NCBI GenBank assembly: GCA_045579195.1
Contig: JAZNLR010000060.1
Coordinates: forward strand, 1 to 12,713
Direction of reading: 5' to 3'
From: JAZNLR01 sp045579195
GTDB lineage: Bacteria > Bacillota > Clostridia > Christensenellales > CAMQZB01
Length of the DNA stretch: 12,713 bases
Each line of letters begins with the position of its first letter. The stretch's first letter is position 1. This document shows, in pieces, positions 1 through 6,648 of the stretch. The position numbers and the translations under genes were made by a program. The notes under the pieces were generated by a model. It was not told the DNA's origin. It saw only the letters and a list, made by a program, of their open reading frames with translations, and did no database searches.

Positions 1-28
1 TAGCCATGTCGTTCTGTGAGCCAAGGAG

Positions 29-808
29 TTGATCATTTGGTTTGTCTTCCTAAGACCGCTTGGCCTCCGACTTGGAAGTGAGCTGATCGCAGGCATCAAC
101 CATATGGGCTGGCTTCTTGACCTTCGCGATCAGGAGGGCAAGGACCTGTATCCGCGCATCCGCGAGCGCGCAAAGACGAGAAATTTGGAAAAGCACAACG
201 ATATGGTTCGCATTGACTATATCAACAAGTTCGGGTTTTACTGCACCGAAAGCTCGGAGCACAATGCGGAATATAACCCGTTTTACATCAAGTCGAAGTA
301 CCCCGAGCTCATCGAGCAGTTCAACATTCCCATCGATGAATATCTGCGCCGTTGCGTGAATCAGATCGCAGATTGGGATCGCCAGAAGGCGGAGCTTTTG
401 AATGGCGGCAACATTGAACACACGCGCTCACACGAGTATGCTTCGAGAATTATGGAGGCAATCATCACCGATCAGCCCTATAAGATCGGCGGAAATGTCC
501 TCAACGGTGGTCTTATCGAAAACCTGCCGTCCGATGCGTGCGTGGAAGTTCCCTGCTTGGTTGACGGACAGGGCATTCATCCGACCAAGGTCGGAAAGCT
601 TCCGCCTCAGCTTGCAGCGATGAACATCACGAACATCAATCCGCAGCTTCTCACCATTGAGGCGGCACACACGGGCAAGAAGGAACACATCTATCACGCG
701 GCAATGCTCGATCCGCACACTGCAGCAGAGCTTTCTCTTGACGACATCATCAAGATGTGTGATGAGCTGATGGAGGCGCACGAAAAGGCGGGTTTCCCCG
801 TTTTATAA
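29..808 (+). CDS. GH4 family alpha-glycosidase (alpha-galactosidase/alpha-glucosidase type), C-terminal part
   Basis: This is the C-terminal part of a glycoside hydrolase family 4 enzyme. That family cleaves alpha-glycosides in the cytoplasm by an NAD+- and Mn2+-dependent redox mechanism. The segment AGINHMGW near the start contains the His that serves as a metal ligand in GH4, and the downstream FYCTESSEHNAEYNPFY stretch is typical of the alpha-galactosidase/alpha-glucosidase branch. Family members are about 430-470 aa, so roughly the first 200 residues lie outside the window. The 5' end is not clean. Positions 7-42 in another frame encode CRSVSQGVDHLV, which resembles the CHSVQG metal-site segment that should precede this region. 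The frame therefore appears to shift near 45-55, and the TTG at 29 is unlikely to be a real start. The frame stays intact from about 55 to the stop. Substrate cannot be decided. Either a pseudogene or a sequence error at a contig edge would explain the break. Confidence 0.8.
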   Translation: MIIWFVFLRPLGLRLGSELIAGINHMGWLLDLRDQEGKDLYPRIRERAKTRNLEKHNDMVRIDYINKFGFYCTESSEHNAEYNPFYIKSKYPELIEQFNIPIDEYLRRCVNQIADWDRQKAELLNGGNIEHTRSHEYASRIMEAIITDQPYKIGGNVLNGGLIENLPSDACVEVPCLVDGQGIHPTKVGKLPPQLAAMNITNINPQLLTIEAAHTGKKEHIYHAAMLDPHTAAELSLDDIIKMCDELMEAHEKAGFPVL

Positions 809-847
809 ACGAAAGCGACATCCTTATGTGTTGTGATCAAAATAGAC

Positions 848-875
848 AAAACGCCGGGTTTCGATCCGGCGTTTT
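848..875 (+). terminator. Intrinsic terminator after the GH4 gene
   Basis: AAAACGCCGG (848-857) pairs with CCGGCGTTTT (866-875) around an 8-nt loop. It lies 40 nt after the GH4 stop codon. The A-tract on the left side would let it work on both strands. Confidence 0.85.
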
Positions 876-902
876 GTTCTGTGCGTCAAAAGCGCAAAAA
901 AG

Positions 903-914
903 AAAGCCCCGAAC
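903..914. other. Left arm of a split terminator (left island junction)
   Basis: AAAGCCCCGAAC, preceded by an A-rich run, is the exact reverse complement of GTTCGGGGCTTT at 3776-3787. No partner for this arm exists nearby. Base composition drops to AT-rich immediately after it. The two arms probably formed one terminator for the transporter gene at 3795-4805 before the island inserted. Confidence 0.6.
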
Positions 915-947
915 AAAAACTGCAATAGACATTGGATAAAATTGTTC

Positions 948-1754
948 TTAACAGTCCAATTTTTTGACAATAGAAGGCGAAACACCAAAATATTTCTTGT
1001 AAGCACGGTAAAAGGTGGAATAATTGTTAAAGTTATATTTATATGCAAGTTGCTCGGGTTTTTCTCCGTTTTTTAAATCGTAATTAATTGCGCACATTCT
1101 TTTTTGTTGAAGATATTTTTTAATGCTTATACCAAAATTCCTTTTAAAAGTATGAGCGATACTAGAAACTGAAAAACTAAAACGCTTTGATAGTTCTTCC
1201 AAACTGCATGATTCTATATAATGTTTATTGATATATTCCATCAGTTTAAGCGCAAGCGGAGTTAGTTTTTCTTGGTTAATTTTAGAAGTAGAGCAAAGAT
1301 ACTTTACGGAAAAAACTACGTCGATTGCAACCGACGATAGCAAATGTGAAAAATCGTCTTTATTCATAATATCAAGGCATTTATCTAAGTGTAAGAAATT
1401 CTCAATGATTCTATGCTCGTCTGACAAAACGAAAATTTCTTTATCGCTAAGTGCGCTTGTCATAAGCGTTTCCCCTAAAATGTCTGGGTGAACGTTTAAC
1501 ACATATCTTTCGTAAGAATCAGGGTCGTTTAAAACTATAAATTGATGATAAACGCCCGGCGGAATAATCACTAACGTGTAAGGCGGAATTTGATAACGCA
1601 TGTGGTCGTTTAAAAATTCTACTTTTCCGTTTAAAAGAAGATAAAACTCATAGTAATCGTGGAATTGTTTTTCGCCAAAAATATCTATATTGCCTTTTGT
1701 TTTAGAAAAACTTACGTACTTTGAAACGCGTTGTTTTTTTTGATTGATATTCAT
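948..1754 (-). CDS. AraC-family transcriptional regulator (island copy)
   Basis: This 268-aa regulator has the usual AraC sugar-sensor layout. An N-terminal cupin-like effector domain (about residues 15-110, with FHDYYEFYLLLNG and VIIPPGVYHQF) is followed by a linker and a C-terminal double helix-turn-helix domain (about 165-265, with LEELSKRFSFSVSSIAHTFK and the closing YKKYFGVSPS motif). It is divergent from the aldolase-epimerase operon at 1899, which it most likely activates when the sugar is bound. Two 14-nt direct repeats 21 bp apart in the shared intergenic region fit its binding sites. The start ATG is preceded by AAAGGG at 1760-1765 with 5-nt spacing. Codon use is strongly A/T-biased, unlike the second AraC gene at 10610, with which it shares the overall layout and a similar N-terminal motif order. 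The effector is unknown. Confidence 0.9.
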   Translation of the reverse strand: MNINQKKQRVSKYVSFSKTKGNIDIFGEKQFHDYYEFYLLLNGKVEFLNDHMRYQIPPYTLVIIPPGVYHQFIVLNDPDSYERYVLNVHPDILGETLMTSALSDKEIFVLSDEHRIIENFLHLDKCLDIMNKDDFSHLLSSVAIDVVFSVKYLCSTSKINQEKLTPLALKLMEYINKHYIESCSLEELSKRFSFSVSSIAHTFKRNFGISIKKYLQQKRMCAINYDLKNGEKPEQLAYKYNFNNYSTFYRAYKKYFGVSPSIVKKLDC

Positions 1755-1797
1755 AAAAACCCTTTATATATTTAAGTAATTAAAAGTCTAACATATC

Positions 1798-1832
1798 TTA
1801 GCAAGAAATGCAATCTTATTAGCAAAAAATGC
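1798..1832 (+). promoter_or_regulatory. Predicted AraC operator: two direct half-sites 21 bp apart
   Basis: TTAGCAAGAAATGC (1798-1811) and TTAGCAAAAAATGC (1819-1832) match at 13 of 14 positions and are offset by exactly 21 bp, or two helical turns. This is the geometry of tandem AraC half-sites such as araI1/araI2. The proximal site ends 3 nt before a candidate -35 box, as expected for activation of the aldolase operon. Confidence 0.7.
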
Positions 1833-1835
1833 CAT

Positions 1836-1865
1836 TTGTATTTCAAAAATTATGATTTATAGTTT
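1836..1865 (+). promoter_or_regulatory. Candidate promoter of the aldolase-epimerase operon
   Basis: TTGTAT (1836-1841) and TATAGT (1860-1865) are separated by 18 bp and sit just downstream of the AraC half-sites. Both hexamers are imperfect, consistent with activator dependence. A second possible -10 (TATAAA at 1880-1885) lacks a good -35. Confidence 0.45.
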
Positions 1866-1898
1866 ATTTATAGTTTTATTATAAAAGAGAGAATCATT

Positions 1899-2675
1899 AT
1901 GGGATTAAAATTAAAAGAAAAAATTAAAAACAAGCAAAAAATGATAGGCATGCATATTAACCTTAACGACGTGGCAACTGCAAGAATTGCAGGTTTGGCG
2001 GGTTTCGATTTCGTATGGATTGATTTAGAACATAGCAATCTTTCGCTCGAACATTTGCTTGGGCATATTTTAGCAGTTAAAGTAACTGGAACGTCCGTTA
2101 TCGTAAGAGTTCCAGTTGGTGACTTAACGTACACAAAAAAAGTTTTAGAAATGGGACCGGACGGCATTGTATTCCCAATGGTAAAAAGTGCGGAAGAAGC
2201 AAACAAATTAATTGCTTCAACGTTGTATCCGCCGTATGGAACACGCGGATTCGGCCCCATGAATGCGGTTGGTTACGGTTTTAATAGCATTGAAGAATAT
2301 ATTGCAAATACTTGTGATAATATGTGCCGTTTTATTCAAATCGAGCACGTTGACGCGGTTAACGCTTTAGATGAAATTATAAAAAATCAATATATAGATG
2401 GATATATTTTCGGTGCAAACGATTTGTCGGGTTCTATTGGCGAATTAGGTAAAGTTTTTAGTGAAAACACTACAAGCCTTATTAAAAAGAGTATAGCGAC
2501 TTTAAAGGAAAACGATAAATTTATCGGCATATCTACTGGCGATACTTCTGAAAAAACGCTTTCGTATTGGCACGATATGGGTATGGATATGATTTCTGCA
2601 GGCGCAGATTTTGATTTCTTACAACAATCTGCATTAAAAACTCGCGAAGTTTTAGAAAAAATTCATAAAAAATAG
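1899..2675 (+). CDS. HpcH/HpaI family pyruvate aldolase
   Basis: This 258-aa protein belongs to the HpcH/HpaI class II aldolases (2-dehydro-3-deoxyglucarate, 2-keto-3-deoxy-L-rhamnonate and 4-hydroxy-2-oxo-heptanedioate aldolases). These enzymes split 2-keto-3-deoxy or 4-hydroxy-2-oxo acids into pyruvate and an aldehyde using a divalent metal. All key residues are visible at the numbering used for HpaI: D42 and H45 in WIDLEH, R70 in VIVRVP, and metal ligands E149 (IQIEH) and D175 (GANDLS). Length is normal for the family. The start is preceded by GAGAG at 1887-1891 with 7-nt spacing. It is the first gene of an operon with the epimerase 25 nt downstream, under the divergent AraC regulator. Exact substrate is not decidable. 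A second aldolase of this family is fused to a kinase at 8761-10497. Confidence 0.9.
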   Translation: MGLKLKEKIKNKQKMIGMHINLNDVATARIAGLAGFDFVWIDLEHSNLSLEHLLGHILAVKVTGTSVIVRVPVGDLTYTKKVLEMGPDGIVFPMVKSAEEANKLIASTLYPPYGTRGFGPMNAVGYGFNSIEEYIANTCDNMCRFIQIEHVDAVNALDEIIKNQYIDGYIFGANDLSGSIGELGKVFSENTTSLIKKSIATLKENDKFIGISTGDTSEKTLSYWHDMGMDMISAGADFDFLQQSALKTREVLEKIHKK

Positions 2676-2700
2676 AAAAACTTGCACCAGAGGTGTTGTA

Positions 2701-3396
2701 ATGTTAGAAGAACTTAAAAAAAGGGTTTTCGAACAAAACGTTTCTTTAAAGAAAAGTGGTTTGGTTGTTCTTACGTGGGGTAATGCGTCCGCTATTGACA
2801 GAGAGAAGGGTCTTGTCGTTATTAAACCAAGCGGTGTCCCTTACGAAACTATGAAGGCAGAAGATATGGTTGTCGTAGATGCTAAAACAGGCAAAGTAGT
2901 AGAAGGAAAGTACAAACCTTCAAGCGATTTACCTACGCATTTATATTTGTACGAGAATTTTTTGAAAATCAAAGGCGTCGTTCATACGCATTCAACTTAT
3001 TCCGTGGCTTGGGCGCAAAGTGGTAAAGACATACCTGTATTTGGAACGACCCACGCCGATGCTTTTTACGGCAACGTACCATGCACTCGTGCGCTAACAA
3101 AAGAAGAAGTAGAAAGCGAATACGAACTTAATACTGGTAAAGTAATAGTGGAAAGATTTAGTGGTATTGATTATAACGCTATTCCTGCGGTAATCGCTAA
3201 AAATCATGGGCCGTTCACTTGGGGAGAAACGGTAGAAAGTGCGGTCAAATATGCCGAGACGTTAGAAGAAGTTGCCAAAATGGCTCTTCTTACCAAACAA
3301 ATAAATGAAAACGCACAAACCATTGAACAGCATTTATTAGACAAACACTATTTTAGAAAACACGGAAAAAATGCGTATTACGGTCAAAAGGACTAA
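2701..3396 (+). CDS. araD: L-ribulose-5-phosphate 4-epimerase (AraD type)
   Basis: This 231-aa protein of the class II aldolase/adducin fold aligns along its whole length with L-ribulose-5-phosphate 4-epimerase, which converts L-ribulose 5-phosphate to D-xylulose 5-phosphate for entry into the pentose phosphate pathway. Seen directly are the phosphate-binding segments TWGNAS and IKPSG, D76 in KPSSD, zinc ligands H95 and H97 in HTH and H169 in KNHGPF, the catalytic D120 in THAD, and Y227 in the C-terminal YYGQ. These correspond to the residues known from the E. coli enzyme. A GAGGTG ribosome site lies 5 nt before the ATG. It follows the aldolase by 25 nt, and no kinase or isomerase gene accompanies it in the island, so its substrate might be a related ketose phosphate rather than arabinose-derived L-ribulose phosphate. 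Confidence 0.88.
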   Translation: MLEELKKRVFEQNVSLKKSGLVVLTWGNASAIDREKGLVVIKPSGVPYETMKAEDMVVVDAKTGKVVEGKYKPSSDLPTHLYLYENFLKIKGVVHTHSTYSVAWAQSGKDIPVFGTTHADAFYGNVPCTRALTKEEVESEYELNTGKVIVERFSGIDYNAIPAVIAKNHGPFTWGETVESAVKYAETLEEVAKMALLTKQINENAQTIEQHLLDKHYFRKHGKNAYYGQKD

Positions 3397-3454
3397 TCTT
3401 TAAATTTTAGCAAAGAGAATCAATTGTTAGAAATATATTTGATGTCTTATATAA

Positions 3455-3676
3455 CAAGCAAATGCTAACGGCATTAAAGATATGGCTATCGTGAAAAGGT
3501 ATAGTGACTTTGAAGAACTAACACCTGAAATCTTACGAGCCTTCTTGGATAAGATAATTATCTACGAGAAGCAAAGGGTTGACGGACATATAAGGCATAC
3601 AATAGAAATAGTCTATAACTTCGTTGAAGCGATTGAACTACCTGACTTAGACAGTTGGGACAAATTTGATTATTAA
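3455..3676 (+). pseudogene. C-terminal stub of a large serine recombinase (DUF4368 region)
   Basis: The frame encodes about 73 residues after a stop at 3452-3454. It contains IVKRYSDFEELTPEILRAF and LDKIIIYEKQRVDG followed by an IVYNF segment. This is the characteristic C-terminal tail (DUF4368) of TnpX/Tn4451-type large serine recombinases. Those proteins are about 500-560 aa, and the catalytic N-terminal resolvase domain and zinc-ribbon region are missing. No recombinase-like residues are visible in other frames between 3397 and 3454. The ATG at 3482 has no ribosome site, so expression is doubtful. Its 3' end lies about 100 bp from the right island junction, where such recombinases often sit relative to their attachment site. 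Confidence 0.75.
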
Positions 3677-3691
3677 AACTGAATACGAGAA

Positions 3692-3716
3692 AAGGCGTGG
3701 CATCACGCCACGCCTT
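3692..3716. repeat. Perfect 10-bp inverted repeat after the recombinase stub
   Basis: AAGGCGTGGC (3692-3701) pairs with GCCACGCCTT (3707-3716) around a 5-nt loop, 15 nt after the stub's stop codon. No T-run follows, so it is a weak terminator candidate or a structural repeat of the element. Confidence 0.6.
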
Positions 3717-3741
3717 AACTTGTTAATTTGAAACCCTGTGT

Positions 3742-3774
3742 TTACCGTAAAAATCCCTATGAGTATTACGGTAA
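3742..3774. repeat. Inverted repeat abutting the right island junction
   Basis: TTACCGTAA (3742-3750) and TTACGGTAA (3766-3774) are perfect inverted copies 15 nt apart, ending one base before the inferred junction. They may be recombinase-binding arms of the old attachment site. Confidence 0.5.
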
Positions 3775-3775
3775 C

Positions 3776-3791
3776 GTTCGGGGCTTTTTTT
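3776..3791 (-). terminator. Right arm of the split terminator after the EamA gene
   Basis: GTTCGGGGCTTT plus a T-run is the reverse complement of the arm at 903-914. It lies just past the stop of the minus-strand transporter gene (3795), where its terminator would be expected. Its partner arm is now 2.86 kb away. Confidence 0.55.
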
Positions 3792-3794
3792 GAA

Positions 3795-4805
3795 TTAAAC
3801 GGGGGAGAAGATGCCGAGCAAGAGAATACCGATAAAGGTCATTGCGATCATCACGTAATGCTTGACGGAGAGTTTCTCCTTTAAGAAAATGCGGCTCCAG
3901 ACAACGGAGAGAACGCAGTATGCCGAGATCATGGGCATTCCCGCATCGAAGTCGGAGAACATAACGGCCATATAGAACATCTGACCGACAGTCTCGCAAA
4001 TTCCGCCGATGAGAAGAGCTTTCTTGCGGCTGATGGGGCGTGTTTCTCCGCTTTCGAGAACGGTGTTCTCTGCGAAATCGAAGAACTTTTCTTTCTTGAC
4101 GAACTTGACCCAGAGAAAGGCAACGAGCGCAAAGCAGACCGAAACCAACTCAAACGCGGTGTTGCAAGCTTCATCGCTCATGTCAAAGAGAGCAAGCTCG
4201 GAAACCATCTGATCGCCAACCGTTCCGAGGGCATCCATCGCAAGATAGATGATAGGGATGATGATGGCAATCAGGCTCTTGGTGTACTTAAACTGCGTCT
4301 TATCCTGGCGGATCGCGCGAATCTCGTCATTCTCGCGGTACTCCACGATGCCGAGCCCAAGAATGCCGATTGAAATGAGAACGACACCAACGATCGTCCA
4401 AGCGTCCAACTGCGCCCAGCCAAGCAGCGCGCAGATGAGGAGCGCAAGCGAACCGGAGGAATTGCAGATGGGGGAGGAAATGGAGAGCTCGATATAGCGA
4501 AGCCCTGCATATCCGATGACCATGGCCGCAAGATAGATCGCGGCAATCGGCAAGTAATAAACGAAGTCGATGGGCTTAAAGTCCGTGTAAAGCATGGTCT
4601 TGAGCCAATCGGGTGCACTTGCGAGCGAGGGAATGAGCGCGCTCAAAACCAGGCACAAAACGGCGTGCAAGCCCATGATTGCGCCCACGGCAAAGATCAC
4701 GCGCCAATGACTCTGTTTATCCTTTTGGGAAGTTCCGAGCTTCGAAAAGAGATCGGAACCGCTCCAGCAGAACAGGGCGATCAACGCAAAAATAAATCCT
4801 GTCAT
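3795..4805 (-). CDS. EamA-like DMT superfamily permease
   Basis: This 336-aa hydrophobic protein has about ten predicted membrane helices in two repeats, the layout of drug/metabolite transporters with EamA domains. The N-terminal repeat starts at once (FIFALIALFCWSGSDLFSK). A polar cytoplasmic stretch follows near residues 152-172 (EYRENDEIRAIRQDK), and a second occurs near 232-257. The last helices end in FIGILLLGIF. Cargo cannot be predicted. It starts 34 nt downstream of the nrdG-like gene and is probably cotranscribed. The ribosome site AAGGAG at 4818-4823 has a rather long 12-nt spacer to the ATG. The expected terminator just after the stop appears to be broken by the island. Confidence 0.85.
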   Translation of the reverse strand: MTGFIFALIALFCWSGSDLFSKLGTSQKDKQSHWRVIFAVGAIMGLHAVLCLVLSALIPSLASAPDWLKTMLYTDFKPIDFVYYLPIAAIYLAAMVIGYAGLRYIELSISSPICNSSGSLALLICALLGWAQLDAWTIVGVVLISIGILGLGIVEYRENDEIRAIRQDKTQFKYTKSLIAIIIPIIYLAMDALGTVGDQMVSELALFDMSDEACNTAFELVSVCFALVAFLWVKFVKKEKFFDFAENTVLESGETRPISRKKALLIGGICETVGQMFYMAVMFSDFDAGMPMISAYCVLSVVWSRIFLKEKLSVKHYVMIAMTFIGILLLGIFSPV

Positions 4806-4839
4806 ATGAAATTTTATCTCCTTAGTAAATGAAAAAACG

Positions 4840-5544
4840 TCAAAGCGTTACGTCGTACCCACGGAGGAACGTGTTTGGAACAGACGCACGCAAGATGGAA
4901 ACGTAACTTACGACTGTTTCTTCATCCACGGCGGAAAGATGTGACTTGAGACAAGTCTCGCTGTCTTTGAACTTCTGTAAAAAATACTTCTTTGCTCCTT
5001 TGATCCATTCGGCGATCGCACGAATGTTATTCTCTTTGTGGAAGTCGGCAATTAAGGTCGTGCGGAATTCGTAATCTGCGCGGCCGGAAAGAAAAAAGTC
5101 CACCGACTTTTCGACGTTCTTCGTGTCATACGCATCGAAGCCGACAATGCTTGCGTAAGAAGAGCGGTCGTTCTTGATGTCCATTGCAAAGTAATCCACC
5201 AGCCCGTTTTCAAAGAGCGATCTGACAAGATCGGGGTTGGTTCCATTGGTGTCCAGCTTGACGCGATATCCCAAAGCCTTGACCTTTTCGCAGAATGCGG
5301 GAAGGTCCTTTTGCAGGGTGGGCTCACCGCCCGAAATGCACACGCCGTCCAAAATGCCCTTGCGTTTTTTCAAGTACGCAAAGACCTCCTCTTCGGGAAG
5401 GGTGGGGATGGAATCTGCGGCGACAACGAGGGAGGAATTGTGGCAAAAAGGGCAACGAAAATTGCAACCGCCCGTAAAGAGGGTTGCCGCAACGCATCCG
5501 TCAAAATCCACGAGGGACATTTTTTCCAAACCACAAATCTGCAT
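4840..5544 (-). CDS. nrdG: Anaerobic ribonucleoside-triphosphate reductase activating protein (radical SAM)
   Basis: This 234-aa radical-SAM activase would use a [4Fe-4S] cluster and S-adenosylmethionine to install the glycyl radical on anaerobic ribonucleotide reductase NrdD. The cluster motif CxxxCxxC is C27-C31-C34 in TGGCNFRCPFCHN, followed by the GGEPTL motif. The N-terminus ICGLEKMSLVDFDG is typical of the longer NrdG subfamily. I chose the ATG at 5544 over an upstream one at 5577. An AAGGAG site lies at 5552-5557 with 7-nt spacing, and the -10 box of a strong promoter (5564-5569) lies between the two ATGs. No nrdD is in the window, so the partner is inferred; a glycyl-radical enzyme other than NrdD is possible but less likely. 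Confidence 0.85.
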   Translation of the reverse strand: MQICGLEKMSLVDFDGCVAATLFTGGCNFRCPFCHNSSLVVAADSIPTLPEEEVFAYLKKRKGILDGVCISGGEPTLQKDLPAFCEKVKALGYRVKLDTNGTNPDLVRSLFENGLVDYFAMDIKNDRSSYASIVGFDAYDTKNVEKSVDFFLSGRADYEFRTTLIADFHKENNIRAIAEWIKGAKKYFLQKFKDSETCLKSHLSAVDEETVVSYVSILRASVPNTFLRGYDVTL

Positions 5545-5563
5545 CGTCTTTCTCCTTGTTGAT

Positions 5564-5593
5564 ATTATAAAACGCAAGGAAACAGATTGTCAA
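5564..5593 (-). promoter_or_regulatory. Promoter of nrdG-EamA operon
   Basis: On the minus strand a perfect TTGACA (5593-5588) and perfect TATAAT (5569-5564) are separated by 18 bp. Transcription would start near 5557, leaving a leader of only about 13 nt with the ribosome site at its very 5' end. Confidence 0.8.
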
Positions 5594-5666
5594 GGAGATG
5601 AAAAAGTTCTGACAAGAAAAAAATTCAGCTTTTTTGCAGAAGAAAACTTCTTTTTTTGTGCACTTC

Positions 5667-5695
5667 TTGTTTTTCTTTTGCCGCTATGGTATACT
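5667..5695 (+). promoter_or_regulatory. Promoter of the HAD stub
   Basis: TTGTTT (5667-5672), 17-bp spacer, extended -10 TGGTATACT (TATACT at 5690-5695). Transcription would start near 5702, just before the AAGGAG site at 5705-5710. Confidence 0.7.
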
Positions 5696-5717
5696 AAAAA
5701 TGATAAGGAGAAAGACA

Positions 5718-5876
5718 GTGAAGACATTATCGAATTTTGAAAAGAAAAGCAAATGGCTTGTTTGCGTCGACAGCGACGGTTGCGCGATGGACACGATGGA
5801 CATTAAGCACTTTCGCTGTTTTGGTCCGCGGATGGTGGATGAATGGGGGCTGTCTGCCTGGGAAGAGGAGATCTAA
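5718..5876 (+). pseudogene. N-terminal stub of a HAD-family hydrolase (52 codons)
   Basis: A GTG start 7 nt after AAGGAG opens a 52-codon frame containing WLVCVDSDGCAMDTMDIKH. DSDGCAMDT fits HAD motif I, in which the first Asp is the nucleophile of the phosphohydrolase reaction. Complete HAD hydrolases of this type are over 200 aa, and motifs II-IV are absent here. The frame ends in WEEEI-stop, and 9 nt later a strong terminator begins, so most of the gene seems to have been deleted while promoter, ribosome site and terminator remain intact. The family assignment rests on one motif plus the surrounding residues. It could alternatively be kept as a small expressed protein, but a lone motif I could not give normal HAD activity. 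Confidence 0.65.
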
Positions 5877-5885
5877 CAGATAACG

Positions 5886-5920
5886 AAAAAGGACACCCGA
5901 TTTTGGGTGTCCTTTTTTTT
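5886..5920. terminator. Bidirectional terminator between the HAD stub and the ATPase gene
   Basis: GGACACCC (5891-5898) pairs with GGGTGTCC (5905-5912) around a 6-nt loop. It is flanked by an A-run (5886-5890) and eight T (5913-5920), so it serves the stub (+) and the ATPase gene ending at 5935 (-). Confidence 0.9.
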
Positions 5921-5934
5921 GATGCAAATTTGTT

Positions 5935-6648
5935 TTACGTTTCATCCTCTTTTAAGAGTTCGTTTAAGATAAGCTCCTTGTGTTCGAGAAAGAGCTTGGT
6001 GAGGCGATAACTTGCAGTCTCCTCATAGGCACAAGAAGTGAGCTTGTCTCCGTCAAAAGAGAGGATCTCCGCGCCCGGCAAACCGAGCAGGATGGGGGAA
6101 TGTGTCGCGATCAGGAATTGAGATCCATTTTTTGCGAGCGCGTGAATGTGCCTTAAAAGGGCGAGTTGTCTTTGCTGGGAGAGAGCAGCTTCGGGCTCGT
6201 CGATGAGATAAAGTCCCGGTCTGTCGAACCCCTCCATAAACGAAAGAAAACCTTCGCCGTGTGAATTGCTGTGGTAATCAACGTACCCGTCGTAGAGCAT
6301 CTTGTTTGCCGTTGCAACGTTGAAAAAAGTCTCTGCTCGGAAAAAGTACCCGGAAGAGGGGCGGCGGACGCCCTTGACAAGACGAAGACTCTTGCCTAGG
6401 GACGAGACGTCGTCAAACGTGCTGAAGTGGTAATTGATCGTTCCACCCTCTGCATTAAAGCCAAATGCAACCGCAATCGCTTCCAACAGCGTGGATTTTC
6501 CCGTTCCGTTTTCTCCAACGAAAAACGTGACGTTTTTGGAAAAAACAAGAGAGGAGAGGTTGCGGATGGGGGAGATGTCGTGCAGGTAAGAGTCGCGTGG
6601 AACTTCATCCCACTTGAACGTGACGCTGCGCACAAAAAGGTCATTCAT
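5935..6648 (-). CDS. ABC/AAA-type ATP-binding protein
   Basis: This 237-aa soluble ATPase has a Walker A at residues 45-53 (GENGTGKST), a degenerate ABC-signature-like SHGEGFL at 129-135, a Walker B LYLIDEPEAALS at 146-157 (D150, E151), and a switch His in ATHSP (H183). The organisation resembles the single-domain AAA_21-type ATPases related to SMC/RecF proteins rather than ABC importers, since no membrane partner is present. Its ATG overlaps the stop of the alpha/beta hydrolase gene (ATGA, 4 nt), so translation is probably coupled. The biological role is unknown. Similar ATPases occur in housekeeping and in defence contexts, and nothing adjacent (no nuclease or TOPRIM gene) supports defence here. 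Confidence 0.85.
   Translation of the reverse strand: MNDLFVRSVTFKWDEVPRDSYLHDISPIRNLSSLVFSKNVTFFVGENGTGKSTLLEAIAVAFGFNAEGGTINYHFSTFDDVSSLGKSLRLVKGVRRPSSGYFFRAETFFNVATANKMLYDGYVDYHSNSHGEGFLSFMEGFDRPGLYLIDEPEAALSQQRQLALLRHIHALAKNGSQFLIATHSPILLGLPGAEILSFDGDKLTSCAYEETASYRLTKLFLEHKELILNELLKEDET

Larger units (their letters stand above)
915..3775. mobile_element. AT-rich genomic island of about 2.86 kb
   Basis: Both flanks are near 50% GC by eye, whereas this block is clearly AT-rich, with A/T-ending codons throughout. It holds an AraC regulator, an HpcH/HpaI aldolase, an AraD-type epimerase and the C-terminal stub of a large serine recombinase beside the right end. The boundaries coincide with the two complementary 12-nt arms at 903-914 and 3776-3787. 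The trinucleotide AAC occurs at both junctions (912-914 and 3773-3775), which would fit a short crossover core. Joining the flanks across one AAC would restore a perfect terminator hairpin with T-runs on both sides. No complete recombinase is left, so the island is probably immobile now. Exact ends are inferred. Confidence 0.6.

Noticed and set aside
5237..5740. 167-codon plus-strand frame across nrdG and its promoter
   Set aside because: It is antisense to nrdG and crosses a strong promoter region; composition is low-complexity Phe/Lys near its end.
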